35,922 bases of DNA from Pseudomonadales bacterium (GTDB taxonomy: Bacteria; Pseudomonadota; Gammaproteobacteria; Pseudomonadales; Azotimanducaceae): NCBI GenBank assembly GCA_016779385.1, contig JADHNT010000017.1:1-35922 (forward strand), read 5' to 3'. Position 1 is the first letter of the stretch. Every line of letters begins with the position of its first letter. A program made the translations under genes and the position numbers. Under the pieces are notes generated by a model. It was not told the origin of the DNA, made no database searches, and was given only the letters and a program-made list of their open reading frames with translations. Positions 26,521-34,334 of the stretch are shown piece by piece.

Positions 26521-27264
26521 GGCCTGGGACCCTTCCCAGCGCCCGTGAGGGCCGAAGCGGGACTCCTCAATCCAAACCGTATCCGCGCCCACGGCGGCCA
26601 GCGTGCTGGCCCGCGTTCCGTAGGCTTCCCCACGAATAAAGCAGGTGGCCGTGGGGCCAAAGCGCGTCGGCTCGAGCCCGACGGCGCTGAGGGCCGCGGC
26701 GTCCACGGGGGTTTGGTCGCTTAACAGGGCGCGCAGCTGCGCCCGGGACGGGGGGGCCTCGGCCTGAAGCTGGGCCGCAAAACTCTCGGCAATGCGCTGC
26801 TGCTTGGGCCAGCCGCTTCGAAGCCCCGCATTGGCCAGGGCATAGATACCGGGGGCCAGGGCCTCGGGCCTGCCGTAAACGCGATTGCTGCCGTAGGCCA
26901 GGGTTTCGCCATCGAAAACAATCAGGTTAAAGCCACGGTAGGCGTCATGCGTCTTCTCGAGGCCTTCGAGGTAGGAAAGGGACGGCGCGTCCCCGGCGAG
27001 AAAGCGCTCCACGAGCGCGCCCCGGGAAGCCGGAGGCAGAGGGTCCGGTGGTGTTTCCGTGACGTTGGTCACCGCCGCAAAGCGCCCCCGGGGATGGACC
27101 CCGAGCCAGGTGCCGCCGGCCTCAAGATCCCGGCCGGCCAAAAGGCCGCTATCGGGCCAGGGGGCGAGGGGCGCGGCAGGGCGTGCGTAGAACTCGTCCC
27201 GGTTGGCCAGCACCAGAAGGGGCCAATCCGGCAGCACACGATAGGCAACGGCAATCAGGCACAT
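26464..27264 (-). CDS. NRDE (TANGO2-like) family protein
   Basis: A 266-residue member of the NRDE/TANGO2 family, defined by the motif seen here as VLANRDEFYARP. The mature N-terminus is expected to expose Cys2 (MCLIAVAYRV), as in Ntn-hydrolase-like proteins. Further family signs are AGRDLEAGGTWLGVHPRGRF, AAVTNVTE and YGSNR. Eukaryotic TANGO2 has been tied to haem or lipid handling; the bacterial role is unknown. The frame is open to 27639, but only the ATG at 27264 gives MCL. The gene's last 57 bases lie antisense within the ptsP coding end. Genes of this family sit between ptsP and lgt in other gammaproteobacteria, so the location is not foreign. Confidence 0.88.
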   Translation of the reverse strand: MCLIAVAYRVLPDWPLLVLANRDEFYARPAAPLAPWPDSGLLAGRDLEAGGTWLGVHPRGRFAAVTNVTETPPDPLPPASRGALVERFLAGDAPSLSYLEGLEKTHDAYRGFNLIVFDGETLAYGSNRVYGRPEALAPGIYALANAGLRSGWPKQQRIAESFAAQLQAEAPPSRAQLRALLSDQTPVDAAALSAVGLEPTRFGPTATCFIRGEAYGTRASTLAAVGADTVWIEESRFGPHGRWEGSQALGRHRESTGPHATNQSAA

Positions 27265-27336
27265 GGCGGGAAAATCCCGGGTCCGGTTCGTTTGGGGAGG
27301 GCAGGGTAACCGTTTCCCTCCGCCGGGCCCAGGGCC

Positions 27337-27342
27337 TAGACT
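27337..27342 (+). promoter_or_regulatory. Candidate -10 box immediately before lgt
   Basis: TAGACT lies six bases before the lgt ATG. A start point about seven bases downstream would fall on the A of the ATG. The only -35-like match is TTTCCC at 27313-27318 (18-base spacer, weak). No ribosome-binding purine run precedes the ATG, consistent with a leaderless message. Confidence 0.35.
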
Positions 27343-27348
27343 GGCGCC

Positions 27349-28137
27349 ATGTGGACCTATCCAGACATTGACCCCGTGGCGCTCCAGCTGGGCCCCCTGG
27401 CCCTGCGCTGGTATGGCATCACCTACCTTCTCGCCTTCACCACGGCCTGGGCCCTGGCCCGGCGGCGCAGCGCCGCCGCGGGGCAAAGCCGGGAGTGGGT
27501 CGACGATCTGATCTTTTACGGCGCTCTGGGGGTCGTCCTCGGGGGTCGTCTCGGCTACGTTTTTTTCTACCAGTTCGATCGCCTTCTGGCGGAACCGACC
27601 TATTTGCTTCGCATTTGGGAAGGGGGCATGTCCTTCCATGGCGGGCTTCTGGGCGTCATCGTGGCCCTCGCCTGGCTGGCGCGGCGAAGCTGCCTGCCTT
27701 TCTTAGCGGTGGCGGATTTCACCGCCCCCCTCGTGCCCCTGGGCCTCGGCTTTGGCCGCCTGGGGAACTTTATCAATGGCGAACTGCCCGGGCGCATCAC
27801 CGAGGTGCCCTGGGGGGTGGTGTACCCCGGGGAAGTGCTGGCGCGCCACCCCTCAAGCCTCTACCAGGCGACGACGGAAGGGCTCGTGCTGTTCACCGTG
27901 CTCTGGCTACTGACGGCCAGGCCCCGGCCCCTGGGCTTTGCCTCCGGGGCCTTTCTGCTGGGCTACGGGCTGTTACGTTTTAGCACGGAATTTTTCCGCA
28001 CTCCGGATCCGCACCTGGGCTTCCTGTCCCTAGGGCTCACCATGGGTCAATGGCTGTGCCTGCCCATGCTGCTGGGGGGGCTGGGCCTCCTCCTTTGGGT
28101 TCGGCGCGGTGGGAAGCCCCCTTTAACGCAATCCTAG
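27349..28137 (+). CDS. lgt: Prolipoprotein diacylglyceryl transferase
   Basis: Inner-membrane enzyme moving a diacylglyceryl group from phosphatidylglycerol to the lipobox Cys of prolipoproteins, the first step of lipoprotein maturation. It has 262 residues with about seven membrane segments. The Lgt signature [10 protein letters not shown] spans residues 136-145. YGITYLLAF near the N-terminus, [11 protein letters not shown], and [15 protein letters not shown] near the C-terminus are conserved blocks. The ATG at 27349 lacks a recognisable ribosome-binding site. It is followed ten bases later by thyA, the common gammaproteobacterial order. Confidence 0.95.
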   Translation: MWTYPDIDPVALQLGPLALRWYGITYLLAFTTAWALARRRSAAAGQSREWVDDLIFYGALGVVLGGRLGYVFFYQFDRLLAEPTYLLRIWEGGMSFHGGLLGVIVALAWLARRSCLPFLAVADFTAPLVPLGLGFGRLGNFINGELPGRITEVPWGVVYPGEVLARHPSSLYQATTEGLVLFTVLWLLTARPRPLGFASGAFLLGYGLLRFSTEFFRTPDPHLGFLSLGLTMGQWLCLPMLLGGLGLLLWVRRGGKPPLTQS

Positions 28138-28147
28138 GAGCGACGTC

Positions 28148-28942
28148 ATGGACGCCTACCTTGGCCTACTGCGCGAGCTGCGCGAACACGGCGTGTATCG
28201 GGAAGATCGCACGGGCGTGGGAACCTACGGCCTGTTTGGTCGCCAGCTGCGCTTTCCCCTCGCCGAGGGCTTTCCCCTGGTGACCACGAAGAAGGTGTTC
28301 CTCAAGGGCATCATTCACGAGCTGCTGTGGTTCCTCGCCGGCGATACGAACGTCAAAACGCTCCAGGACGTGGGGGTGCATATCTGGGACGAGTGGGCCG
28401 ATGAAAATGGCGAGCTGGGCCCGGTGTACGGGGCGCAGTGGCGCTCCTGGCCGGCGCCCAACGGCGAGCACATTGATCAAATCGAACGACTCCTCGAGGG
28501 GCTGCGCACGAGCCCCAATTCCCGCCGCCATATTGTTAGTGCCTGGAATCCGGCGGAGGTGGACAACATGGCCCTGCCGCCGTGCCATACCCTGTTCCAG
28601 TTTTACGTCGCTGAAGGGCGCCTGTCCTGCCAGCTTTACCAGCGCAGCGCGGACTATTTCCTTGGGGTGCCTTTCAACATTGCGAGCTATGCCCTACTGA
28701 CCCTGATGATGGCCCAGGTGCTGGGCCTTGAGCCTGGCGACTTCGTGCATACCTTTGGGGACGTCCATCTCTATGCCAATCATCTGGAGCAGGCCGATCG
28801 CCAGCTGAAGCGGACGCCCTATCCCCTGCCCGCCATGCACCTGAATCCCGAGGTGAAGGATCTCTTCGCCTTCCGCTTTGAGGATTTCCGCCTGGAGGGG
28901 TATCAGTGCCATCCGGGCATCCTTGCCCCCATCGCCGTTTGA
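28148..28942 (+). CDS. thyA: Thymidylate synthase
   Basis: Methylates dUMP to dTMP using 5,10-methylene-THF, releasing dihydrofolate. It has 264 residues, the same as E. coli ThyA. Nucleophile Cys146 lies in [74 protein letters not shown] and [12 protein letters not shown] are all standard. The ATG follows TAGGAGCGACGTC. folA begins two bases after its TGA, so substrate recycling is genetically coupled. Confidence 0.97.
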   Translation: MDAYLGLLRELREHGVYREDRTGVGTYGLFGRQLRFPLAEGFPLVTTKKVFLKGIIHELLWFLAGDTNVKTLQDVGVHIWDEWADENGELGPVYGAQWRSWPAPNGEHIDQIERLLEGLRTSPNSRRHIVSAWNPAEVDNMALPPCHTLFQFYVAEGRLSCQLYQRSADYFLGVPFNIASYALLTLMMAQVLGLEPGDFVHTFGDVHLYANHLEQADRQLKRTPYPLPAMHLNPEVKDLFAFRFEDFRLEGYQCHPGILAPIAV

Positions 28943-28944
28943 CC

Positions 28945-29478
28945 GTGGAAGGCAAGGCCCCAGCCCTGGCCATGATCTGGGCCATGGCAGAGAACCGGGT
29001 GATCGGCGCCCAGGGGGGGTTGCCCTGGCGCCTCCCAGGAGAACTCGCCTATTTTCGCGCCATGACTCTGGGTAAGCCCGTCATCATGGGTCGGAAAACC
29101 TATGCGTCGCTGCGCAAGCCCCTGCCCGGGCGCACCAATATCGTGATCACCCGCGACCCGGCGTTCACCGCCCCGGAGCGGGTCTGGGTAGCGGGCTCCG
29201 TAGAGGAGGCATTGAACCGGGGTCGGGAAAAGGCTCGGGAAGATGGGGTCGCCGAGGTCATGGTGATTGGCGGGGCGACGATCTATGAGGCCTGCTTACC
29301 CCTGGCGGATCGCCTCTACCTTACCGAGATCCACGGGGCGCCGGAGGGGGACACCTTTTTCCCTCCCCTTCCCAGCGGCGTTTTTGAGGAGCGCCGGCGC
29401 CTGCGCCCCCCCCGGGAAAGCGACGAAAGCTTCCCCTATTCCCTCGTCTATCTCGCGCGTCGCCGCCCGGCCGCCTAG
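28945..29478 (+). CDS. folA: Dihydrofolate reductase
   Basis: NADPH-dependent reduction of dihydrofolate made by ThyA. Visible motifs: AMAENRVIGAQGGLPWRLP, GKPVIMGRKTYASLRKPLPGR (given as GKPVIMGRKTY and KPLPGRTNIVITR), VMVIGGATIYE and LTEIHGAPEGDTFFP. The residue equivalent to E. coli catalytic Asp27 is Glu33 here (GELAYF), which is common in vertebrate DHFRs but less so in bacteria. Start choice: GTG at 28945, two bases after the thyA stop, gives 177 residues and keeps the whole first beta strand. The ATG at 28972 would cut into that strand. A GC-rich 8-bp hairpin spans its stop codon. Confidence 0.92.
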   Translation: MEGKAPALAMIWAMAENRVIGAQGGLPWRLPGELAYFRAMTLGKPVIMGRKTYASLRKPLPGRTNIVITRDPAFTAPERVWVAGSVEEALNRGREKAREDGVAEVMVIGGATIYEACLPLADRLYLTEIHGAPEGDTFFPPLPSGVFEERRRLRPPRESDESFPYSLVYLARRRPAA

Positions 29479-29485
29479 GGCGGCG
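29461..29485. terminator. GC-rich hairpin at the folA/AbgT convergent junction
   Basis: CGCCGCCC (29461-29468) pairs perfectly with GGGCGGCG (29478-29485) around a nine-base loop that contains most of the folA stop. No T-run follows on either strand, so this is at best a weak or Rho-assisted terminator shared by both convergent genes. Confidence 0.3.
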
Positions 29486-29491
29486 GGGCCC

Positions 29492-31033
29492 CTAGGGTAG
29501 GGCAATTGTGGCGCCGGGCCCGAGGGGCCAGTCGAAGATGATCCATACCCCGAGCAGCGCCGACCAGCACAGCAGGAGGGTGAGGCTGTAGGGCAGCATG
29601 GTGGCCATGAGCGTGCCGACGCCGGCGCGGCGGTCGTAGCGCTGCATGAATGCTACCACCAGGGCGAAGTAGGGCATGAGGGGCGTAAGCACGTTGGAGA
29701 CGGAGTCGCCGATGCGGTAGGCCATCTGCGCGGCCTCCGGACTGATGCCCAGCAGGTAGAGCATGGGCACGAAGACCGGCGCCATGATCCCCCACTTGGC
29801 TGAGGCGCTGCCGATCACGAGATTGATGAGCGAGGCGATCACAATAAAGGTCAGGAGCAGCGGCAGGGTGCCCAGGTCGAGGGTTTGGAGCACCGCTGCG
29901 CCATGAATGGCCGTGATCACCCCTAGCTGAGTCCAGCCAAACCAGGCGACGAACTGGGCGGCGAAGAACATCAGTACCAGGTAGCCCGCCATGGTGGCCA
30001 TGGTGCTTTCCATGGCCTCCATGATCGCCGTGGTGGAGGGTAGGGTCCCTGCGGCGCGGCCATAGGCAATGCCGGCGGCAGCGGCAAAGAGCGCGATGAG
30101 AACCACAATGGCTGAAATCGCTGTGGAGCCGAGGATGCTCCCCGTTTCCGGATTCCGAAGTACGCCGTCCGCGGGCAGGAGGCCCCAAAGCACCAGACCC
30201 AGCCCCGCTAGGCTCACCCAGCCCGCGGCCCGGAGCCCCTTTTCCGAGCCAGTCAGGGCGGCGGGGTCGTCGTCGCTCTCTGCGACCTCTCCTGTATAGG
30301 TTCCAAGGCGGGGCGCGGTGATGCGCTCTGTCACCCAGGTGCCGGCGACGGCAATCAGCGCCGTGGAGGCGATAATGAACCACCAGTTACCTGCCGCAGT
30401 GACCTCGTAGCTGGGGTCTATGAGCCGCGCTGCCTCCGTAGACAGGCCGCCGAGCAGGGCATCGAGGGAACCGATCATGAGGTTGGCGGAGTAGCCCGCG
30501 GAGACCCCGGCGAAGGCCGCCGCGATGCCCGCAAAGGGGTGGCGTCCGGCGGCGTGGAAGAGCCAGCCAGCCAGGGGAATCAGCACCACATAGCCGGCGT
30601 CCGCGGCGAGGCTCGAGAGCACGCCCGCAAACACCACAAGGAAGCTCAGCTGGGAGGGGCGGGCCGCCCGCACCAGGCGAGCCAGAAGCGCCCCGAGAAG
30701 TCCGGAGCGCTCCGCAATGCCAAGGCCCAGCATGGCAACGAGGACGGTCCCGAGGGGCGCAAAGCTGGTGAAGTTCTTCACCGTTCCCTCGAGCATGCGG
30801 CGGATGCCGGAGCCGTCGAGCAGGCTAACGGCCTTCACCTCGGCGCCGGTGATGGGATGAATCGCCGACCAGCCCAGGGCCCCGGCCAGGCCCGAGAGGA
30901 GTACGACGCCCAGCGCCAGGGCGGCGAAGAGCGTGGCAGGGTGAGGCAGCGAGTTGCCTAGGCGCTCAATCCGGTTCAGGATGCCTGCCACGCCCGCCGC
31001 TTCATCCGTAAGGGGTCCCGTGTCCCGATTCAT
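29492..31033 (-). CDS. AbgT family transporter
   Basis: Multi-spanning inner-membrane transporter of the AbgT family (E. coli AbgT takes up p-aminobenzoyl-glutamate; MtrF and YdaH were reported to export sulfonamides). It has 513 residues with about a dozen hydrophobic stretches. Family segments include TSFAPLGTVLVAMLGLGIAE, AGYSANLMIGSLDALLGGL, NLVIGSASAKWGIMAPVFVP and YRIGDSVSNVLTPLMPYFAL. The frame is open to 31270, but MNRDTGPLTDEAAGVAGIL at 31033 follows GGGAG and matches the family length. It is convergent with folA and divergent from the AcoX-like gene. Neighbouring folate genes make a folate-fragment substrate plausible, not proven. Confidence 0.9.
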   Translation of the reverse strand: MNRDTGPLTDEAAGVAGILNRIERLGNSLPHPATLFAALALGVVLLSGLAGALGWSAIHPITGAEVKAVSLLDGSGIRRMLEGTVKNFTSFAPLGTVLVAMLGLGIAERSGLLGALLARLVRAARPSQLSFLVVFAGVLSSLAADAGYVVLIPLAGWLFHAAGRHPFAGIAAAFAGVSAGYSANLMIGSLDALLGGLSTEAARLIDPSYEVTAAGNWWFIIASTALIAVAGTWVTERITAPRLGTYTGEVAESDDDPAALTGSEKGLRAAGWVSLAGLGLVLWGLLPADGVLRNPETGSILGSTAISAIVVLIALFAAAAGIAYGRAAGTLPSTTAIMEAMESTMATMAGYLVLMFFAAQFVAWFGWTQLGVITAIHGAAVLQTLDLGTLPLLLTFIVIASLINLVIGSASAKWGIMAPVFVPMLYLLGISPEAAQMAYRIGDSVSNVLTPLMPYFALVVAFMQRYDRRAGVGTLMATMLPYSLTLLLCWSALLGVWIIFDWPLGPGATIALP

Positions 31034-31099
31034 CCTGCGCTCCCGTCCCATGTGCCGAAAGGCCCATCCTCGCCCGCAGCCCCTGGTGGCGGCAAGTTG

Positions 31100-32092
31100 A
31101 TGACGGCCCGTCGTGGACGCATCGGCATCATTGCGAACCCCATGGCGGGCCGAGACGTTCGGCGCTTGGCGGCCCGGGCCTCTGAGGTCACGCACCAGGC
31201 GAAGCGGGAAATGGTGGCCCGCATTGCCGCTGGGGCTGATGCCGCAGGGGTGGAATGCCTCGCTGTGCACGCCGAGCCCTGGCGCATTGGCACCGGCGCC
31301 CTCGAGGGTATGGAGCTTGGCGCCCGGGTGGAGGTGGTGGAGCCCGGCCCCCTAAAGCATGGCGGGGAAGATACGGCCGCGGCCGCCTTGGCCATGAAGG
31401 AACTGGGGGTCACCGTACTCGTGGTCCTGGGGGGCGATGGAACGCACCGGGCCGTGGCCCAGGTATGGCCCGAAGCTCCCATGGTGGCCGTGTCCACGGG
31501 AACCAATAACGTTTTTCCGAGCCTGGTGGAGCCGACCCTTGCGGGGTGGGCTGCGGGGCTCGTGGCCAGCGGCAAGGTGCCCCTGGCGTCCCATTCCCGG
31601 CGCAGTAAGGTGGTGCGGGTGCGTCCCTATGACGGCCCGGCGACCTTGGCGCTGATCGATGCGGTGTTGCTACGGAATGATCACGTTGGCAACCGCCTGC
31701 CCATGGCACCGGAAAATATTGATCGCGCGTTGCTGACCGTCGCGTCCCCGGCGTCCGTGGGCATCTCGCCCCTCGGGGGCATGCTGGCGCCCCTGAGCGC
31801 CCATGAAGATGGCGGCGTCCTCGTGACCTGCAATCGAAGCTCAAGCGATCGCCGCCTCACCGTGCCCCTGTCTCCGGGGCGCTTCTGGGAGGTGTCCGTG
31901 GCCGAGGCCCATCGCGTGGCCAGCGCCGTGACCGTCCTCTTTGAGGGCCCCGGGGTGATTGCCCTGGACGGAGACCGGGAAATCAAGCTGGGCCACCGGG
32001 AGCGTGCCCGCCTGCATGTGGAGCGCACGGGCCCTCGGGTCATTGATGTTTCTGCCGTGCTCCACACCGCCGCGGAGGCGGACCTCTTCTAG
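31100..32092 (+). CDS. AcoX-like / ATP-NAD kinase fold protein
   Basis: About 330 residues with the NAD/diacylglycerol-kinase fold. The N-terminal strand GRIGIIANPMAGRDVRRLAA and the nucleotide motif GGDGT at residues 111-115 (VVLGGDGTHRAVAQVW) are clear, followed by STGTNNVFPS and a C-terminal ALDGDREI. This pattern fits the AcoX / 'ATP-NAD kinase family' group, whose reaction is unsettled. AcoX normally accompanies acetoin dehydrogenase genes; none are here. Start: ATG at 31100 with GGCGGCAAG upstream; a GTG at 31052 is also in frame but adds no conserved sequence. It is divergent from the AbgT gene across 66 bases and is followed by fabV after 46 bases. Confidence 0.8.
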   Translation: MTARRGRIGIIANPMAGRDVRRLAARASEVTHQAKREMVARIAAGADAAGVECLAVHAEPWRIGTGALEGMELGARVEVVEPGPLKHGGEDTAAAALAMKELGVTVLVVLGGDGTHRAVAQVWPEAPMVAVSTGTNNVFPSLVEPTLAGWAAGLVASGKVPLASHSRRSKVVRVRPYDGPATLALIDAVLLRNDHVGNRLPMAPENIDRALLTVASPASVGISPLGGMLAPLSAHEDGGVLVTCNRSSSDRRLTVPLSPGRFWEVSVAEAHRVASAVTVLFEGPGVIALDGDREIKLGHRERARLHVERTGPRVIDVSAVLHTAAEADLF

Positions 32093-32138
32093 GCCGGCTT
32101 GCTACACTTAGCGGTCATCGAACGAAAAGGAAACGCCC

Positions 32139-33329
32139 ATGATCGTTAAGCCTCGCATCCGCGGCTTCATCTGCACCACGGCCCACCCCCTGGGCTGCGC
32201 CGAAAGCGTTGATGCGCAGGTGCGGACGGTGCAGGGGCGGGCGCCCCTAAAGGATGGCCCTCAGCGCGTGCTCGTGCTTGGCTGCTCCGCGGGCTATGGC
32301 CTGGCTTCGCGGATATCCGCAGCCTTCGGAGCGGGGGCGGAAACCCTTGGGGTGTCCTTTGAAAAGGCGCCCACGGAAGGCAAGACGGCCAGCGCGGGCT
32401 ACTACTGCAACCGCGCTTTCGAGCGCGCTGCGGAAGCGGCCGGCCTCTGGACCCAAACGCTGGAGGGGGACGCGTTCTCCGATGCCCTGAAAGCTGAGGT
32501 CGTGAGTACCTTGAAGGAACGGGGCCCGGTCGATCTGATTGTGTACAGCTTGGCCTCCCCGGTGCGCCAGGACCCCGATACGGGGGTGCTGTGGCGCAGC
32601 GTTATCAAGCCCATGGGGGAGCGCTTCCACGTTAAAACCCTGAATGTGGATAAGGGTGAGGTCCACGACCTCGACCTCGAACCCGCCACGGAAGAGGAAG
32701 TGGCCGCTACCGTGAAGGTGATGGGCGGGGAAGATTGGGAGCGCTGGGTGGCCGCCCTCGCGGAGGCCGACCTGCTCGCCCCGGGGTGTCAAACCGTGGC
32801 CTATACCTACATTGGCAGCGAGCTGACCTGGCCCATCTATTGGCATGCGACCCTCGGCAAGGCGAAGGAAGACCTCGACCGCGCCGCCGCTGCCCTGCGC
32901 CAGCGCCTCGCTGCGAAGGGCGGCGATGCCCGGGTCGCGGTGCTGAAGGCTGTGGTCACCCAGGCCAGCGCCGCCATACCCGTGGTGCCCTTGTATGCGT
33001 CGCTCCTTTTCCGTGTCATGAAAGAGCAAAGTGTTCATGAAACGATCATCGAACATATCTGGCGCCTCTTCGATACCGGGCTTTATGGCAATCAGGCCGG
33101 GCTCGATGAGGTGGGCCGGTTGCGCCTCGATGATTGGGAGCTGACGGAGGCGGTGCAAAGGGAAGTGAAGCGGCGCTGGCCTCTGGTGACCACGGAGAAC
33201 CTGGGGGAGCTTGCGGATCTTGAGGAGTTCCGGCGAGCGTTCCTGCAGGTCTTTGGCTTCGCCATTCCCGGCGTGGATTACGAGCAAGCGGTGGACCCCC
33301 TCACCATCGAGCCCCCGGCTTCCGCCTAG
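32139..33329 (+). CDS. fabV: Enoyl-[ACP] reductase FabV (trans-2-enoyl-CoA reductase family)
   Basis: NADH-dependent last step of fatty-acid elongation; FabV enzymes are generally insensitive to triclosan. It has 396 residues, the family length (about 400). The N-terminus MIVKPRIRGFICTTAHPLGC is diagnostic. Next come the cofactor motif VLGCSAGYGLASRI, and YSLASPVRQDPDTG. The active site Tyr234-x8-Lys243 is in PIYWHATLGKAKEDL. The ATG follows AAAAGGAAACGCCC. TACACT at 32103-32108 might be a -10 box but has no good -35. Whether it is the only enoyl reductase of the cell cannot be told from this window. Confidence 0.95.
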   Translation: MIVKPRIRGFICTTAHPLGCAESVDAQVRTVQGRAPLKDGPQRVLVLGCSAGYGLASRISAAFGAGAETLGVSFEKAPTEGKTASAGYYCNRAFERAAEAAGLWTQTLEGDAFSDALKAEVVSTLKERGPVDLIVYSLASPVRQDPDTGVLWRSVIKPMGERFHVKTLNVDKGEVHDLDLEPATEEEVAATVKVMGGEDWERWVAALAEADLLAPGCQTVAYTYIGSELTWPIYWHATLGKAKEDLDRAAAALRQRLAAKGGDARVAVLKAVVTQASAAIPVVPLYASLLFRVMKEQSVHETIIEHIWRLFDTGLYGNQAGLDEVGRLRLDDWELTEAVQREVKRRWPLVTTENLGELADLEEFRRAFLQVFGFAIPGVDYEQAVDPLTIEPPASA

Positions 33330-33376
33330 GGCTCGCCGCGCTGGGGCGCGGGTCTTCCTAAGGAGCGGATGCGGAC

Positions 33377-34324
33377 ATGCTGTACGCCTATCGAATCCAG
33401 CAGGGCAGCCTCCAGCAGGTGGAGGATCCAGCGCTCCACGCCGAGTGCGACTGGCTTGATCTCGTCGCGCCCGATGAGGCAGAGCGGGCCCTCGTGGACG
33501 TGCGCTTCGGCGAGGTGCTCCCCACCGCTGATGATATGGAGGAGCTCGAGGCCTCTTCGCGCTACTTCACCGACGAAGATGGCATTCACGTCCATTCCCT
33601 CTTCATGTACCGCGCCGATGGGCGGCCCCGGAATGGCACCGTGGCCTTCACGCTGACAAGGGCCCGGCTCCTGTCCTCCCGGGATAACGAAATGCCCGAT
33701 TTTCGCCTTATGCGCCTGCGCGTGCGCAATGCTCGGGTGCTGGCGGAATCGCCCCTTCAGGTGCTCCTCGCGCTGCTGGAGCAGAAGGTGGATCACCTTG
33801 CCGATGAGCTCGAGGAGCTCTACGCCACTCTGGAAGCCGTGAGCCAGTCCGTGCTCAAGGAAGACGAGGACGGAGACCGCAGCCTCGAAGACGACATCGA
33901 CGAGCTGGCAGAGATCGAGGATACGAACGGTAAGGTGCGCCTATGCCTACTGGATACGCAGCGCTCCGTATCGTTCCTGATGCGCCACATTCGCGATGAC
34001 AACGACGCCCTGGCCACCTGCCGGGAGATCCTCCGGGATGCGGAGTCCCTGCTCACCCACACCACCTTCGTGTTTGAGAAGGTGAACTTCCTCATGGCCG
34101 CGGCCCAGGGCTTTATCAGCATTCAGCAGAATCAGATCATCAAGATCTTTTCCATTGCGGCCGTGGTGTTCCTGCCCCCCACGCTCGTGGCGAGCATCTA
34201 CGGCATGAACTTCGCGTTCATGCCCGAGCTGCAATGGAAGGGGGGCTATCCCTTTGCCCTGGGCCTTATGGTCCTGGCGGGCATCGCCCCCTACCTCTTC
34301 TTTAAGCGCAAGGGCTGGCTCTAG
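33377..34324 (+). CDS. corA: Magnesium/cobalt transporter CorA
   Basis: Pentameric inner-membrane Mg2+ channel. It has 315 residues (E. coli CorA 316). A large acidic cytoplasmic N-terminal funnel and long helix (LLEQKVDHLADELEELYATL) precede two membrane helices at the C-terminus. The selectivity motif YGMNF (residues 275-279) and the periplasmic loop MPELQWKGGYPFAL follow the first helix, and the basic end FFKRKGWL is as in E. coli CorA. This ending favours CorA over ZntB. The ATG at 33377 has AGGAG eleven bases upstream. An earlier out-of-frame ATG at 33369 gives an unrelated short frame. It is convergent with an MFS gene ten bases on. Confidence 0.93.
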   Translation: MLYAYRIQQGSLQQVEDPALHAECDWLDLVAPDEAERALVDVRFGEVLPTADDMEELEASSRYFTDEDGIHVHSLFMYRADGRPRNGTVAFTLTRARLLSSRDNEMPDFRLMRLRVRNARVLAESPLQVLLALLEQKVDHLADELEELYATLEAVSQSVLKEDEDGDRSLEDDIDELAEIEDTNGKVRLCLLDTQRSVSFLMRHIRDDNDALATCREILRDAESLLTHTTFVFEKVNFLMAAAQGFISIQQNQIIKIFSIAAVVFLPPTLVASIYGMNFAFMPELQWKGGYPFALGLMVLAGIAPYLFFKRKGWL

Positions 34325-34334
34325 GCCCGGGCGC

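Noticed and set aside
32247-33287. A 346-codon frame antisense to fabV
   Set aside because: Composition reflects complementary fabV codons (His/Gly/Leu rich) with no motifs; fabV is intact.
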